This document shows, in pieces, positions 30,351-39,029 of a stretch of DNA of 64,000 bases. The stretch covers positions 674,921 through 738,920 of the forward strand of contig CM001438.1 of assembly GCA_000244995.1 (NCBI GenBank), in the 5' to 3' direction. Below the pieces are notes generated by a model. The model worked only from the letters and a program-made list of their open reading frames with translations. It ran no database searches and was not told the origin of the DNA. Position numbers and translations under genes: made by a program. The DNA is from Burkholderiales bacterium JOSHI_001 (lineage in GTDB: Bacteria > Pseudomonadota > Gammaproteobacteria > Burkholderiales > Burkholderiaceae_C). The stretch's first letter is position 1, and every line of letters begins with the position of its first letter.

Positions 30351-32255
30351 TCAATGTTCAGCCATCGCGCCGCACAGCATCACCCGGTTGCGGCCCGAAC
30401 CCTTGGCGCGATAGAGCGCGCCGTCGGCCTGTTCAACCAGGCCTTCGACCGTGCCGGTCGGCATCGCCTGGGCCACGCCGATGCTGATGGTGAAGGGCAC
30501 AGACAGCGCGTCCAGTTGCAGCGGCGACGCGGCGATGCGCTTGCGCATGCGCTCGGCCACCTGCTGCGCGTCGCGCAGCCCCGCGCCGGGCAGCACGACC
30601 ACAAACTCCTCGCCGCCGATGCGGCCCACGCGGTCGCGCTCGCGCAGGTCCTCGCCCAGCATGCGTGCCATGTGGCGCAGTACCGCGTCGCCCACCGGGT
30701 GGCCATGGGTGTCGTTGACGCGCTTGAAGAAGTCCACGTCCACCAACAGCAGCGACATCGCACCGCCGGGCCGGCGCGCGCGCTGCAGTTCCTGCGCCAC
30801 GTAGGCCATCACCGCGCGGCGGTTGGGCAGGCCGGTCAGTTCGTCGGTGCTGGCCTGGGCCTGCAGCAGCCGGGCCTGGCGCACCTTGCGCAGCGCCAGC
30901 ACCACCAGCCCGGCCAGCAGCAGCACGCCCAGGCCCAGGGCAAGGGCCTGCATGCGGCGCAGTTGCTGCCCCTGCTCGTACAGACGGCGCAGGTTGCTCA
31001 GTTCCTCGGCGTCGCGTGCGCGGTTGAATTGCATGCGCCAGCGCGCTGACTGCTCCGACAGCTGCTGGGCCTGCAGCCGCGCCTCCAGGTCGCGGGCCTC
31101 GGTCAGCGCGTCGTAGGCTTCGCGCCAGTGGCCCAGGGCGCGCATGGTTTGCGCGCGAACCCGCATCCAGTCGGCCATCGCCGGCAGCGACTGGCGCTGG
31201 CGCACCGCGCCTTCCACCTCGTCCAGGCAGGCCAGCGCGGCCTGCGGCCGGCCCAGTGCTTGCAGCAGTTCGGCCTGCAGCACCACGATCAGCTCGTATT
31301 GGCCGGGGTCGCTGGGTCGATCCACCAGCGCCAGGGCGCGTTCCACGTGCCGCAAGGCCAGCGCCGGCTGGCCCTGCTTCAGCAGCACCTGCGCAATGCC
31401 GTGTTCGCTGTAGCCCTGGCCGATCCGGTCCTGCAGGCGCTCGTGCGCCTGCGACGTTTCGCGGTAGGCCACCAGCGCCTCGTCCCAGCGCGACTGGCGC
31501 TGCAGCACCTGCGCCATGCCGAAGGTGTAGACCGCATCGTCGAAGTCGGCGCCATCGTGGCGCGCCGCGTCGCGCAGTGGCATCAGCAGGCGCAGGGCCT
31601 CGTCGGTATCGCCGACCCGCTTGTAGTGATTGGCCAGGTGGCCCAGGCACAGGTTCAGGTCGCGCACGTTGCCCAGCGGCTTGAGCGCGGCGCAGGCCTC
31701 GAGCAGGTCCTTCTGGCCGGCGTCCAGGTCGCCCTGGCGCGACCGGTACAGGCCGCGCTCCAGCCGGGCCAGCGCGACGGCGCTGGCATCGGTGGCGCCG
31801 GCCTGCGCCTCCAGCACGGCCTCCAGCTCGGTCAGGCCTTCTTGGCGCCTGCCTTCGCTCAGCAACATGCCGGCGCGGCAGGCCCGCAGGCGCAGCCAGG
31901 GCGCGTGTTCGGACTGGTTGACGCCGCCAGTGACCAGGGCCAGGCCGGCATCGGCCACCGAAATGGCCAGCAGGGCATCGATGTCGCTGAGTACCCGGCA
32001 CTCGGCCTCGTCCACCACCAGGCGCGCGGCCAGCCGGCCCTGCACCAGCGGTCCGGCGCGCAGCGCGCGCAACTGCGCCAGCCCGCGCTCGGGCAAGGCC
32101 GCGGCGGCCCGGCGGGCCTCGGCCAGGCGGGTGGTGAAGCTGGGGTCGACCTGGGCGGCCGGGGACGGGCCGGCTGCCAGCGCCGCGCCGGACAAGCCGC
32201 CCAGCCCGGCGGTCAGCCAGACGAACAGCTGGACGCCCAGCGAGGCCGCCCGCAT
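30351..32255 (-). CDS. TPR-containing membrane diguanylate cyclase (GGDEF)
   Basis: 634 aa. Signal peptide at the start (MRAASLGVQLFVWLTAGLGG), about 400 residues of periplasmic TPR-like helices, one transmembrane helix (ALALGLGVLLLAGLVVLAL), then a GGDEF domain with VDVDFFKRVNDTHGHPVGD and the active motif GGEEF. The inhibitory I-site RERD lies five residues before it. It should make c-di-GMP, with product inhibition, in response to a periplasmic signal. The start at 32255 is chosen because it begins the signal peptide. The frame is open to 32339. Confidence 0.9.
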   Translation of the reverse strand: MRAASLGVQLFVWLTAGLGGLSGAALAAGPSPAAQVDPSFTTRLAEARRAAAALPERGLAQLRALRAGPLVQGRLAARLVVDEAECRVLSDIDALLAISVADAGLALVTGGVNQSEHAPWLRLRACRAGMLLSEGRRQEGLTELEAVLEAQAGATDASAVALARLERGLYRSRQGDLDAGQKDLLEACAALKPLGNVRDLNLCLGHLANHYKRVGDTDEALRLLMPLRDAARHDGADFDDAVYTFGMAQVLQRQSRWDEALVAYRETSQAHERLQDRIGQGYSEHGIAQVLLKQGQPALALRHVERALALVDRPSDPGQYELIVVLQAELLQALGRPQAALACLDEVEGAVRQRQSLPAMADWMRVRAQTMRALGHWREAYDALTEARDLEARLQAQQLSEQSARWRMQFNRARDAEELSNLRRLYEQGQQLRRMQALALGLGVLLLAGLVVLALRKVRQARLLQAQASTDELTGLPNRRAVMAYVAQELQRARRPGGAMSLLLVDVDFFKRVNDTHGHPVGDAVLRHMARMLGEDLRERDRVGRIGGEEFVVVLPGAGLRDAQQVAERMRKRIAASPLQLDALSVPFTISIGVAQAMPTGTVEGLVEQADGALYRAKGSGRNRVMLCGAMAEH

Positions 32256-32485
32256 GGCCGCAGGCCGCGGCTTTCCCTGGCGAGGGCGCGCCGGGGCAGC
32301 TTGAACACGGTGGGCAGAGGGCATGCGCGGGCGCGGCAAAGGGGTTCGTCCCTGCTATCGGTGCCGCGCGGCTGATGTTGATCCCGGCGACATCGCGCCG
32401 TGGCGAGCCGCCGGCCCCGGCCGTGAACTTCTGCGCGCCCCGCGGCCGAACCGGCAGGCCGGCCGGGCTGCTTGCGCAGCCATTG

Positions 32486-32705
32486 GGCGCCGTGACGGTG
32501 CGCATGCTGTTGCAGCACACCGCCGGGCTGCCCCACTGGGCATCGGGTCCGCTTCGCTTCGAAGGCACACCGGGCGAGCGCTGCGCCTGTTCGCCAGAAG
32601 GCTTCATGCTGTTGCAGTGGGCCGCCTTGCCGTGGGACCACAAGGTCTTGCGGTCCCCCTTCTGGTCGGCGGGCGTGTTGGACGCACTCTGCGACATCCT
32701 GCGTG
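32486..32705 (+). pseudogene. Remnant of a beta-lactamase-family serine hydrolase
   Basis: The frame reads LGAVTVRMLLQHTAGLPHW, then TPGERCACSPEGFMLLQ. This matches the ITVRxLLxHTSGLPxW and PGxxxxYSxxGFxLL blocks that follow the SxxK motif in class C beta-lactamase/esterase proteins. The upstream part with SxxK is missing, and the YSN/YSG tyrosine is replaced by Cys. The rest of the gene is not found, so it is a decayed fragment. Confidence 0.6.
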
Positions 32706-32776
32706 TGCCTTTGACGGATCGCTGTGCGCCGCGACATGGCCTCTGGACTGGACGAGTGTCGGTATGGGGGAACGTC

Positions 32777-32820
32777 GGCTGGCCAAGTCCAGGCGCACGT
32801 CCAGGTGGACCCGGAGCCTG
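32777..32820 (+). repeat. Dispersed repeat, partial copy C
   Basis: GGCTGGCCAAGTCCAGGCGC, then ACGTCCAGGTGGACCCGG, matching the first half of copy B at 34776-34876. Confidence 0.65.
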
Positions 32821-32821
32821 T

Positions 32822-34081
32822 TCATAGACCTCGATCGGCTGCCAGCCTCAGCAGTTCTTCGGCAGCAATCGTGATGCCCGGGGTGTCGCTGGAGAATTTC
32901 TTCGCAAGCTCGGCACATCGAGCCCTTGTCGACGGCTCATCCACCAGATCTCGCAGCGCCCTCGCAACCACTGCGGGCTTGTAGTGCCGGGGCAGCAGCT
33001 GCCTGGCGACTCCCAAGCTTGTCGCACGCCGCGCATTGTCAAACTGATCAAAGCCCATCGGCCGCACCAGCTGCGGCACGCCGGCCAGCAGGGCCTGACT
33101 GCTGGTGCCGATGCCGCCGTGGTGCACAAACGCGGCCAGCCGCGGCAGCAGCGCCTTGAACGGCACATAGGCAAAGTGCGTCATGCCCAGCGGTAGCGTG
33201 GCTGGCAGTTGCGCGGCGTCCTGCGCCAACATCAGGCCACGCCGGCCCGAGATCTGGCAGGCGTGCACCGAGGCTTGAAAGAACTCGTGGGACGACACGT
33301 TGGCCGTGCCCGCGGTAAAGGCCACGGGCGGATCACCCGCGTTCAGGAACTGCTCAACCGCCGGAGGAAGCGGCAGGTTCTCGCCATGGTCGTAGAGCGG
33401 GAAGCCGGTCAACTTCAGGCCCGTGGGCCAGTCGGGTTGCGGAGGGCCGAACCAAGCCGGAAACATTCCCAGGGTCAGGTCGGCCTCGTGGATCCAGCGG
33501 TGGAACAGGCGGCGAATCGGTGGCAGGCCGCGCTCGGCCCGGACGGCGTTGAACGGCGCCGTGAACAGCGGGTCGAGGAAGCGGCGGTCCATTGCGTGCC
33601 AGATCAGGCGCTTCATGAACAACGGTGCGCGCTCCAGGTGACCCAGCGGACCGATGGACGGCGCCCGATGGTTCGAGCGGAACCACGACGGCGCCAGATG
33701 TACCGTGGCCACCGGCACCCCCTTCAATTCCCCAAGCAGACGCGTCGCCCACGCCAGTGAGGAGCCGACGACCAAGGTTCGACCGGGCTCGCACTCGCGT
33801 TCCAGCAACGCCAGGCAGCGCCGCTGAGTGCTGATGACCGCCTGGGCCAGCAAGGCCATGCCTTTCCTCGGTTCGGTGGCGTCGCGATCGGCCAGGTAGC
33901 GGTGGTACTCGGCGGACGACAGCACCTCGGCGAAAGGCAACCCCGCCTCTGCGGCTGTCGTTGCGAAGGGCCCACTGGCAAACAGGCGCACCTCGTGCCC
34001 GCGGCCTTGCAGCTCCCGACCCAGGCCGACGAAAGGCAGCACATCGCCGTGAGAGCCGGCCGCGACAATCAGGATCTTCAT
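32822..34081 (-). CDS. UGT/MGT-type glycosyltransferase
   Basis: 419 aa, GT-B fold of family GT1. N-terminal MKILIVAAGSHGDVLPFVGL and C-terminal nucleotide-sugar-binding block FVHHGGIGTSSQALLAGVPQ, then GFDQFDNARR. Likely glucosylates a small lipophilic acceptor or a rhamnolipid/macrolide-like compound. Acceptor unknown. The start at 34081 is chosen at the beginning of the Rossmann fold. Divergent from a TetR regulator 53 bp away, which probably controls it. Confidence 0.87.
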   Translation of the reverse strand: MKILIVAAGSHGDVLPFVGLGRELQGRGHEVRLFASGPFATTAAEAGLPFAEVLSSAEYHRYLADRDATEPRKGMALLAQAVISTQRRCLALLERECEPGRTLVVGSSLAWATRLLGELKGVPVATVHLAPSWFRSNHRAPSIGPLGHLERAPLFMKRLIWHAMDRRFLDPLFTAPFNAVRAERGLPPIRRLFHRWIHEADLTLGMFPAWFGPPQPDWPTGLKLTGFPLYDHGENLPLPPAVEQFLNAGDPPVAFTAGTANVSSHEFFQASVHACQISGRRGLMLAQDAAQLPATLPLGMTHFAYVPFKALLPRLAAFVHHGGIGTSSQALLAGVPQLVRPMGFDQFDNARRATSLGVARQLLPRHYKPAVVARALRDLVDEPSTRARCAELAKKFSSDTPGITIAAEELLRLAADRGL

Positions 34082-34134
34082 AGGTCCGATTGATGTGAAC
34101 ACCGTTGACTTCAGAACTGCAGCAGACAATGTGA

Positions 34135-34713
34135 ATGGTGATGACATTGAAGCCTCGGGCAACCTACCACCATGGCGACCTGCGCGCTGCGCTGTTGTCG
34201 GCGACACGGGCGCTGCTCGACGAAGGCGGTGTCGCGGCCGTCAGCCTGCGTGAGGCGGCGCGGCGCGCAGGTGTATCCCCCGCGGCCTGCTACCGGCATT
34301 TCGCGGACAAGGAAGCCCTGCTGACCGCGCTGGCGGTGCAGGGCTTTGAAGAGTTCGCGCAGGCCCTGGGGCAGGCCTTTCGAGGAGGGCGAAAGTCGTT
34401 CGCCGAAATGGGCATCGCCTACGTGTCGTTCGCCGTTCAGCGGCCGGGGCTGTTCCGCTTGATGTTCGGGCCGGCTGTGGCCGACCGCAGCCGCAGCCCG
34501 GAGCTGCTGCAGGCGATTCAGGCCTCGATGCAGCTGTTCGAAGGCGGCTTGAAGTCCCATACGCCGGATGGGTCCGCCGATCCGGTGGCCGGCCTGAGGG
34601 CCTGGGCCACGGTGCACGGGTTGGCCACCTTGGCGATCGACGGCATGCTGCCCGGCTACGACCCCGTGATGCTGGCCAAGGCACTGGCGAAGGTGTCGCC
34701 AAAGGCGTCCTGA
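34135..34713 (+). CDS. TetR-family transcriptional regulator
   Basis: 192 aa. YHHGDLRAALLSATRALLDE and the HTH VSLREAARRAGVSPAACYRHFADKE-type region (split here for length) place it in the TetR_C_33/WHG group. The C-terminal ligand domain contains FAVQRPGLFRLMFGP. Start ATG at 34135. MVM at the start gives alternatives at 34138 and 34141. Probably represses the divergent glycosyltransferase gene. Confidence 0.88.
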   Translation: MVMTLKPRATYHHGDLRAALLSATRALLDEGGVAAVSLREAARRAGVSPAACYRHFADKEALLTALAVQGFEEFAQALGQAFRGGRKSFAEMGIAYVSFAVQRPGLFRLMFGPAVADRSRSPELLQAIQASMQLFEGGLKSHTPDGSADPVAGLRAWATVHGLATLAIDGMLPGYDPVMLAKALAKVSPKAS

Positions 34714-34775
34714 GCTGGTGCACCTGCGAAAGCCGAGCTAACTCAAGCTGAGAGCGGCCGTTGCGGACAGGCTGC

Positions 34776-34876
34776 TCCTGGCCGGGTCCAGGCGCACGTC
34801 CAGGCGCACGTCCAGGTGGACCCGGTGCCTCCTTCCAGAACGAAGCTGACACTCACCGCGGGACGTTCACGGCTTG
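34776..34876 (+). repeat. Dispersed repeat, copy B, with a 12-bp triplication
   Basis: Contains three consecutive 12-bp units at 34786-34821 (GTCCAGGCGCAC twice, then GTCCAGGTGGAC), followed by the CCTCCTTCCAGAAC and CACTCACCGCGG blocks shared with copy A at 29991-30077. Confidence 0.75.
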
Positions 34877-34888
34877 ATGGCCTGCGCC

Positions 34889-35779
34889 TCAGGCCTTGCG
34901 CCGGCCCCACCAGAAGCCGGCCGGCCAACGAACCAGGTTCAGCAGGTTGCCGGCCAGGATCAGTCCGACGCCCAAGGCCGTGAAGGCATCCAGACGCTCC
35001 GAGTACGCCAGCCAGCCCACCAGCGCGGTCAGCGGCACCCGCAGGAAGTCCATCGGCACGACCACCGTGGTGTCGGCATGCTGCATCGCCCTGGCGAAGC
35101 AGTAGTGCGAGTAGGTGCCGCAGAAGGCCACCACCACCACCCAGGCCCAGGCCGCAGCCGATGGCCACCGCCAGACACTGAGCGCCGGCACCAGGCCGAT
35201 GACGCTCTGCACCACCAGCATCCAGAAGCTGATCGCCACCGCCGCGTCGGTGCGGGTGAGTGACTTCACCAGCACGACCGAAACCGCGAACCCCAGCGCG
35301 GCGGCCAGCGCGATCAGCTGCCCGGCATCGAGTTCGCCCGCGCGGGGGCGAACGATCACCGCCACGCCCAGCAGCCCCAACACCACGGCGAACCACTTCC
35401 GCCCGCTCATGCGTTCACCAAGAAGGACCACCGCCAGCGCTGCCGACCAGATGGGCATGGTGAACTCGATCGACACCACCTGCGCAAGCGGGATCAGGGT
35501 CAGGGCCACGAACCAACCGTACTGCGCGGCATAGTGAACCGCGTTGCGCAGGACGTGCTGAGGCAGCCGTTCGGTCCTGACCGATGCCAGGCCGCCGGCT
35601 GCGCGCACCAGGGGCCACAGCATCGCCATGCCCAGGGTGGAGCGCAGCAGCATGACCTGGAACACCGACATCTCGCGCGTGGCCTCGCGCCCCGCCACGG
35701 CGATCACGACCATCAGGGTCAGCCAGCCGGCCATCCAACCCGCGGCACGGGCGATAGAGGTGTCGGAGGTGGTGGGCAT
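34889..35779 (-). CDS. EamA/DMT-family transporter
   Basis: 296 aa with about ten hydrophobic helices and the internal duplication of EamA proteins (first half ends in ALAVVLLGERMSGRKW, second half in ALVGWLAYSERLDAFTALG). RhaT/SAM-exporter-like drug/metabolite exporter. Substrate not predictable. The start at 35779 (MPTTSDTSIARAAGW) is preferred over the longer frame. Confidence 0.9.
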   Translation of the reverse strand: MPTTSDTSIARAAGWMAGWLTLMVVIAVAGREATREMSVFQVMLLRSTLGMAMLWPLVRAAGGLASVRTERLPQHVLRNAVHYAAQYGWFVALTLIPLAQVVSIEFTMPIWSAALAVVLLGERMSGRKWFAVVLGLLGVAVIVRPRAGELDAGQLIALAAALGFAVSVVLVKSLTRTDAAVAISFWMLVVQSVIGLVPALSVWRWPSAAAWAWVVVVAFCGTYSHYCFARAMQHADTTVVVPMDFLRVPLTALVGWLAYSERLDAFTALGVGLILAGNLLNLVRWPAGFWWGRRKA

Positions 35780-36071
35780 CGCTGCGAGCGTAGCCGATCG
35801 GCTGCGTTGTGATCCCAGTCGGTGGCAGGCGCGCTGGTGCACAGCCGGACGCTGTCGGCCACCGCCTGCAGGGGCCGCAAAGCGTGAAGGTCTGCCCTGT
35901 CAAGTCGGCCATCGGTGACTGCGTCGAACCCCCTGCGCCGAAACCCGCAACCGGCCGCGGCAAGAAGCGCTGGGCCTGGCGCCCTGAAGGCGGCACGTCG
36001 CACGTTGGGCAGGCCGACCGCACGGTGCTGAAGTGCCAGAGCCAAAGTGCCATGGCAGCTTCAGGCGCGGG

Positions 36072-37136
36072 TCAAGCGCCGCCGCGTGCGTCCCGGGCCC
36101 GCGCGCGCAGGGCCTGCTGCCAGGCGCGCAGCCGCTCGTCCGCCGGCGGGGTCCCGTGGCCTGAGGTGGTGGCGACCAGCTGGTCGAGCAGGATCTGCTG
36201 GTCCGTGCTCATGTGCTGCGCAAACACCGGCGAAACGATGACCACCTGGTCGCCGCGCGGCCCGCGCCGTTCCACCGGGAAGCCCTGCCCTTGCAGGCGG
36301 TAGCTGAGCTGCTCGCGGTTCAGTTGAAGCTGCTGCACCCCAGCCAGGGTGGGCACCTCGACCGTGCGGTTCGCCAGCCACAGGAAGCCGTCCACCGGCA
36401 TGGCGCACAGCAGGGTGCCGTCGGGGTCCAGCTGGAACAGGTCATGGGGCAGCACTTCAACGCGGATGTTCAGGTCGCCCGGCGGCGAGCCCGGCTGGGC
36501 AGGCCGCGCCACCACGCTGAGCAGGTCGCCATGGCGCACGCCCTGCGGGAAGCGCACCGTCACCTGGTAGGCCCGGGCTGGGGCCTTGCCGCTGCCCGCA
36601 CAGGGGGAGCAGGTCTGCCTGGCCAGGCCGCCGCCATGGCAGGCTTCGCATTCGGTGGGTGTGGCGGCCCAACCGAACCACGACCGCTCCCGCACAGCGC
36701 CCGAACCCTGGCAGTGCGGGCAATGCCCGCCCAGCACGCGGTAGCCCGCGCCCTGGCAGTCCGAGCAGGTGCTGGTGAGCCTGCCTCGCAACCGCTTGGT
36801 GCAACCGAAGGCGGCCTCTTCCAGCGTGAGCCTGACCTTGCGCTTGATCGTCCGCGTGGGCGGTTCCGGGGCCGGCCGATCGGCCGCGGCAGGGCGGTCC
36901 GGCGCCGGCGGCTGTGCCGCTTCGTCCAGGTCCGGGTCGCCACGCCGGAAGCCGGCTTGGCGGATGGCCTCGACGGCCAGGTTCAGGCGCTGCATCCGGG
37001 CCACGGCGGCGGCGCTGGCGTTGCGGTCGGGGTGCCAGCGCGAAACCAGGCGGCGCCATGCCGCCTTGACCTCGGCTTCCGTCGCGTCAGGGGTCAATCC
37101 CAGTTCAGCGAACGCACTGTCGATGTCCTGATTCAC
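36072..37136 (-). CDS. DnaJ-like co-chaperone with zinc-finger region
   Basis: 354 aa. Type I J-protein layout: a J domain (about 3-65) with the HPD motif in SRWHPDRN, a Pro-rich linker, four cysteine repeats (CSDCQGAG, CPHCQGSG, CEACHGGG, CSPCAGSG) and C-terminal substrate-binding beta domains. It lacks the Gly/Phe region of canonical DnaJ, and the J domain is short, so it is a DnaJ paralogue and not the housekeeping chaperone. Confidence 0.85.
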   Translation of the reverse strand: MNQDIDSAFAELGLTPDATEAEVKAAWRRLVSRWHPDRNASAAAVARMQRLNLAVEAIRQAGFRRGDPDLDEAAQPPAPDRPAAADRPAPEPPTRTIKRKVRLTLEEAAFGCTKRLRGRLTSTCSDCQGAGYRVLGGHCPHCQGSGAVRERSWFGWAATPTECEACHGGGLARQTCSPCAGSGKAPARAYQVTVRFPQGVRHGDLLSVVARPAQPGSPPGDLNIRVEVLPHDLFQLDPDGTLLCAMPVDGFLWLANRTVEVPTLAGVQQLQLNREQLSYRLQGQGFPVERRGPRGDQVVIVSPVFAQHMSTDQQILLDQLVATTSGHGTPPADERLRAWQQALRARARDARGGA

Positions 37137-37309
37137 GGCCTTGTCCTGTTCCAGCGCCGCGCTTGTTCCAGCACGGGTCGCTGCCCCTCACCACGATGCT
37201 GCGGCGCAGCAATGGTGGAGTCTATCCCTTTGGCTGGGGCCGACCCTGGCCAAGGTGGTGACCGCCCCCAGGGCGCAGCGCGCGCGAGTTCGCGCCGGTT
37301 TGACAGCCT

Positions 37310-37717
37310 TCAGGCCGGCGCGTTGCCGCTGGCCAGCCAGGCCCGCCAGCCAGGCGCCGAACCGGCGACATGGCCCACGCACCACAGCGTGAGGAAGCGC
37401 TGCAGTTCCAGGCGGCTGAAGTTGTCGGCCGTGACGATCTCGCCCACCAGGTAGTCGAACTCTTCGCATTCGCTGCGGTGGTCTTCCAGCCTTTGCGCAT
37501 CGCCGGCCAGCAGCGTGGCTTCGGTCTCGAAGTGCTCGCGCGCCAGGGCCTTCAGCCGCTCGAAGGCCGCATCAAAGGACGGGTGCCAGTGCGCACCGTC
37601 ATCGGCCGCGCACAGGTCGGCCAGCACATTGCACTGGTCCAGCAGGCCCTGGTGTTGGGTGTCGATGGTGGTGTGGCCGACTTGGTGGTCCGGCTCCCAC
37701 GCGGCGCGGTTGGGCAT
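37310..37717 (-). CDS. Bacteriohemerythrin-like protein with altered iron ligands
   Basis: 135 aa. Shows IDTQHQGLLDQCN and AREHFETEATLLAG, the first His and the HxxxE of the di-iron site. In LEDHRSECEEFDYL the HxxxH motif is HxxxC, and in GHVAGSAP the HxxxxD motif ends in Ala. So two of seven canonical ligands are replaced, and O2 binding may be lost or modified. It starts 29 bp after the preceding hypothetical gene and may belong to the ferredoxin-NrfD-cytochrome operon. Hemerythrins bind O2 or NO in denitrifiers. Confidence 0.78.
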   Translation of the reverse strand: MPNRAAWEPDHQVGHTTIDTQHQGLLDQCNVLADLCAADDGAHWHPSFDAAFERLKALAREHFETEATLLAGDAQRLEDHRSECEEFDYLVGEIVTADNFSRLELQRFLTLWCVGHVAGSAPGWRAWLASGNAPA

Positions 37718-37746
37718 GGCCTGGTCTTCTCTGAAGGAGGTGGCTG

Positions 37747-38178
37747 CTAGAAACCCAGCGATTCCACCACCGCCACCAGGTCGGCGAAGCTGGCCGCGCC
37801 GAGTTTTTTTGCCAGCGCCGGCTTGTCCAGGCCGTCACAGGTGAATCGGGTCAGCTCCACCTCCATGGGCAGCTCGCGAATTTCCAGCGGCGACATGAAG
37901 CCGATCTGGCAGATGTGGGCCAGGCACTGGCGCTCCGGGTCGCTGAGTTCCAGCCCGTGGCAGCGCAGCAGCTCAAGGTAGCGCTCGGCCGTGCGGTTGA
38001 TCTTGCCGCTGATCTCCAGCGTGTTCTTCTGGCCTTGGGTCAGCACGGCCAGCGGCGGACCGAAGAAGACCGGCGTCTTGCCGACGTGGCGGGTCTGGTC
38101 CTCGCGGGTCAGCGCCGGGGGAACCCAGGTGGGGTCCCCCCGTTCTGGCTTCGGGGATTCGGGCGGGGCCTGCGACAT
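37747..38178 (-). CDS. Hypothetical protein of the ferredoxin-NrfD-cytochrome operon
   Basis: 143 aa. Pro-rich N-terminus, then a helical region with LEISGKINRTAERYLELLR and a C-terminal helical pair (LDKPALAKKLGAASFADLVA). No signal peptide or cofactor motif. Starts 13 bp after the cytochrome stop. I do not recognise it. Confidence 0.6.
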   Translation of the reverse strand: MSQAPPESPKPERGDPTWVPPALTREDQTRHVGKTPVFFGPPLAVLTQGQKNTLEISGKINRTAERYLELLRCHGLELSDPERQCLAHICQIGFMSPLEIRELPMEVELTRFTCDGLDKPALAKKLGAASFADLVAVVESLGF

Positions 38179-38191
38179 CAGGGCCGGGCCG

Positions 38192-39019
38192 TCAATGCTG
38201 CGCAATGGGGTGCACCAGCTCGTGCTTGGCGTCCTTCATGCCCCGGGGCAGTTGCGGCGGGGTTTCCGGCTGCAGCTGGATGAAGCCCTTGTTGCGCGCA
38301 CCGTCCTGCACGTTGTGCGGGTTGTGGCATTCGGTGCAGGTGAACCAGCGCTTCTTGCCCGTGGTGGTGAACTCGCCGATGCGCTTGCCGTGGATGCCGT
38401 CGCGCCAGTCGCGCAGCTTGTCGCCGTGGCACTTGCCGCACAGCAGCTGGGGCTGGTCCATGCTGATCGGCTCTCCGAAGTGGTCCACGAACATGTTGCG
38501 CTTGGTGCTGTTGTGGCAGTCCAGGCACCAGATGCGTTCACGGCCGTGCTGCAGGTTCTTCACGTCCGGCACCATGGCTTCCATGGTGGGAATGGGCACC
38601 GGCTTCTTGTCCTTGGGGAAGCCGGGCGGGAAGGTGCCGTTGTGGCAGGCCGTGCCGCACTGGCTGTAGAAGTTCAGCTTCGCGGTGCGCGGCTTCACCA
38701 CCGCCTGGCCGTCGGCCAGCTTGTCCAGCTGCGGCATCTTGCCCATGGGCACGGTGCCGTCGAAGGGGTCGCCGTACCAGAGCACGGCGCCGGTGGTGGG
38801 CGAGCACTTCACGTTGGGCCAGCCGGGGCGAATGTCCTTCTGCGTCACCTCGGTGGCGCCCTTGCGGCTTTCGAAGCAGACCACGTCGGCCGGGGCAGAG
38901 GCCGCTGGCGCGGCCGGCGCGGCGGCCGTGGTCGCCGCGGGCTTGTCCTGCGCGACCACGGAGAACAGGAAGGCGCCGCACAGGGCGAGGGCCAGGGCGG
39001 GCACGGCAATGCGTTTCAT
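38192..39019 (-). CDS. Periplasmic tetraheme c-type cytochrome
   Basis: 275 aa. Signal peptide (KRIAVPALALALCGAFLFSV), an Ala-rich linker, then four CxxCH haem sites: CGTACH, CLDCH, CGKCH and CTECH. The start at 39019 (MKRIAV) has GAGG 8 nt upstream. Two earlier ATG codons at 39025 and 39043 are possible. It lies directly after the NrfD gene and should exchange electrons with the membrane quinol module encoded upstream. Confidence 0.85.
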   Translation of the reverse strand: MKRIAVPALALALCGAFLFSVVAQDKPAATTAAAPAAPAASAPADVVCFESRKGATEVTQKDIRPGWPNVKCSPTTGAVLWYGDPFDGTVPMGKMPQLDKLADGQAVVKPRTAKLNFYSQCGTACHNGTFPPGFPKDKKPVPIPTMEAMVPDVKNLQHGRERIWCLDCHNSTKRNMFVDHFGEPISMDQPQLLCGKCHGDKLRDWRDGIHGKRIGEFTTTGKKRWFTCTECHNPHNVQDGARNKGFIQLQPETPPQLPRGMKDAKHELVHPIAQH

Positions 39020-39029
39020 GCTCATCACC

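Larger units (their letters stand above)
32256..32821. other. Gap holding a serine-hydrolase remnant and a repeat fragment
   Basis: 566 bp without an intact gene. It contains a beta-lactamase-family remnant on the plus strand (about 32486-32705) and a fragment of the dispersed repeat (32777-32820). Confidence 0.55.

Noticed and set aside
30351-32255. Hybrid GGDEF-EAL protein
   Set aside because: Only TPR-like helices, one membrane helix and GGEEF are present. No EAL domain follows.
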